The notes beneath the pieces were generated by a model that was not told the DNA's origin, ran no database searches, and saw nothing but the letters and a program-made list of their open reading frames with translations. 37,119 nt of DNA from Gammaproteobacteria bacterium (GTDB lineage: Bacteria > Pseudomonadota > Gammaproteobacteria > Tethybacterales > Persebacteraceae): positions 1 to 37,119 of the forward strand of contig JAHRAH010000182.1 of assembly GCA_020027345.1 (NCBI GenBank). The letters are read 5' to 3'. The position numbers and the translations under genes were made by a program. This document shows positions 35,672 to 37,119 of this stretch, piece after piece (position 1 is the stretch's first letter; every line of letters begins with the position of its first letter).

Positions 35672-36805
35672 TTACAAAAGGCGGCTTTTCCCCCCGGCGC
35701 GAAAGCCCGAAAGCGGCGGCGCGTTTTTGCCGAAGGCGGCGACTTTGAAAAACTCGCCCATCTCCGCCGGCGAGAGAAGTTTGTTCGCCCCCGCGGCGAG
35801 GCGCGCGTATTCCGCAGCGCCGCCCTCCAAATGCGAAGCGAGCAAATCCGTTATCCCGCAGTTTATTAAAAACTGCGCCTGCGTCGCGTAACCGAGCAAT
35901 TTTGCGCCGCCGCTTTCCGCCGCTTTCGCCATTGCGGAAAAATTGACATGCGCGGTTATGTCCTTTTCGCCGGGGGATTCCAGCGGGTCGGAATCCGAAA
36001 GCCCGCCGCGATGGCACATCATCGTCCCCCCAGTCCGCTGCGGATGATAATATTCGCCCGCGCCGAAACCGTAATCCAAAAACAACGCGGCGCCGCAGGA
36101 AAGCGAAGCGGCGACGGCGCGAACCATATCCTCGGCGCGCGGACATATTTCGGTCGCGTAACCCTCCGGCAAATCCGGCGGCAGTTCCGCAATCAACCGC
36201 TTGTCGCTTTTCGCAAGCGGGCGTTCGGCGAATGCAAATCCGCCGTCGTTGTTTTGCAAAACCACGCCGCGCTCCAACCACTCCCCGCCGCGTTTTCGCA
36301 AAAGGCGGAAGGGAATGCAATCCAAAACTTCGTTTGCGATGACGACCCCGCAAAACGCGCGCGGCAAATCATCGCGCCATTGCACCGGCAATCCGGCGAG
36401 GTTTTTTTTCTGCAACTCGCGCAGCGCCGGGCTGCTTTCCAAAATCGCATAACCGCCGCGCGCGCAGTCGGAAACGGAAAGCAACTGCCGCGCAAGCAAA
36501 CCGTCGCCGGCGCCGATTTCCAAAACGCCGCCGCCGCTGGAATGCAGTATTTGCGCGAGTTGCCCCGAAAGCGCCCCGGCAAAAAGCGGGCTGACCGCCG
36601 CCGCCGTCGCAAAGTCCCCGCCAAAACAAACGCGCCCGGAACCATAAAAACCGCATTCCGCATCGTGCTGAACAATGTCCAAGTAACGGTCAAAGCGCAG
36701 CCACCCCCCCCCCCCGCAATCGCCGCCGCCGCCCGCGAATATGTCCCCCCCCCAGCCCTCCCCATCAAAGATGGAGGGGGGGTTAATTTGTTTTTTCTTT
36801 GACAT
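35672..36805 (-). CDS. MidA-like SAM-dependent methyltransferase (COG1565/DUF185); N-terminus partly repeat-encoded
   Basis: GGWLRFDRYLDIVQHDAECGFYG...FATAAAVSPLFAGALSGQLAQIL...VLEIGAGDGLLARQLL...GVVIANEVLDCIPFRLL...LFLDYGFGAGEYYHPQRTGGTMMCHRGG. Confidence 0.9.
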   Translation of the reverse strand: MSKKKQINPPSIFDGEGWGGDIFAGGGGDCGGGGWLRFDRYLDIVQHDAECGFYGSGRVCFGGDFATAAAVSPLFAGALSGQLAQILHSSGGGVLEIGAGDGLLARQLLSVSDCARGGYAILESSPALRELQKKNLAGLPVQWRDDLPRAFCGVVIANEVLDCIPFRLLRKRGGEWLERGVVLQNNDGGFAFAERPLAKSDKRLIAELPPDLPEGYATEICPRAEDMVRAVAASLSCGAALFLDYGFGAGEYYHPQRTGGTMMCHRGGLSDSDPLESPGEKDITAHVNFSAMAKAAESGGAKLLGYATQAQFLINCGITDLLASHLEGGAAEYARLAAGANKLLSPAEMGEFFKVAAFGKNAPPLSGFRAGGKSRLL

Positions 36806-36979
36806 TTAATATCCCCCCCATCCTTGACGGAAACAGAGTCATCCCCCTCCCCATCTTTGACAGGAACAGCGTCATCCCCCCCCCCATCCTTGATGGAAAC
36901 AGAGTCATCCCCCCCCCATCTTTGACAGAAAGAGAGTCATACCCCCCCCCCATCTTTGATGGGGGGGGCGGGGGGGGGG
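36745..36979. repeat. Family B cluster with a ~33 bp tandem array of half-palindromes
   Basis: GTCATCCCCC...CCATC(C/T)TTGA(C/T)(G/A)G(G/A)AACAGA units phased at 36838, 36871, 36904 and 36936, flanked by intact ATCAAAGAT and ATCTTTGAT palindromes. Confidence 0.92.
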
Positions 36980-37119
36980 AATCCCCCGCAAGCATCCCCC
37001 AACTCCTGCATATTTTCATACAATGCAAGCGATTCCGGATTCGCCAATGCCGCGCGGTTTTTCGGCGCGACACCGTGAATAATATCGCGCACGACGCTCT
37101 CGCTTATTTTCCCCGAACG
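36937..37119 (-). CDS. 3' end of an unidentified CDS running off the window; last residues encoded by a family B repeat
   Basis: Open frame RSGKISESVVRDIIHGVAPKNRAALANPESLALYENMQELGDACGGFPPPAPPIKDGGGV* on the minus strand. Confidence 0.6.
   Translation of the reverse strand, partial: RSGKISESVVRDIIHGVAPKNRAALANPESLALYENMQELGDACGGFPPPAPPIKDGGGV

Noticed and set aside
35601-36353. N-terminal ~250 aa of the 677-aa minus-strand ORF ending at 34320
   Set aside because: This part is a shadow frame of midA; the CorC-like homology begins at the GTG at 35600.
36783-37073. 96-aa ORF MSRRKTARH...PPPPPPSKMGGG...MTLFPSRMGGG
   Set aside because: Mostly translation of the family B minisatellite in a different frame from the better-looking upstream CDS end.

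Overview
The window is 37.1 kb of a GC-rich, gene-dense bacterial chromosome, probably from a proteobacterium with a reduced or streamlined genome. Most coding space is core metabolism: aroC, hisG/hisD, thiL-pgpA-cinA, hom-thrC, mepM-like/anmK, recN-nadK, accB-accC, recJ, rpiA, tRNA-fMet, hisA-hisC-tyrA-aroA, and hppA. Accessory or poorly characterised pieces are: (i) a Pol-beta-type nucleotidyltransferase followed 10 nt later by a 2H phosphoesterase; (ii) a STAS-like (DUF4325-type) protein overlapping a one-TM coiled-coil protein gene; (iii) a poly-Gly lipoprotein with a beta-barrel-like C-terminus, behind a promoter and a structured leader RNA. The strongest unusual signal is the repeat content. 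There are three palindromic repeat families: A, dRS3-like about 118 bp elements; B, C-run/ATCNNNGAT/G-run palindromes; C, composite double hairpins. Families B and C enter coding sequence: a 132-nt in-frame insertion in CinA, the N-terminus of MidA, the C-terminus of a truncated upstream ORF, and the stop codon of a CorC-like protein. Several genes, and possibly the initiator tRNA, have a -10 box directly against the start, which suggests leaderless transcripts. All calls come from reading the sequence and the supplied ORF track; no database search was run.
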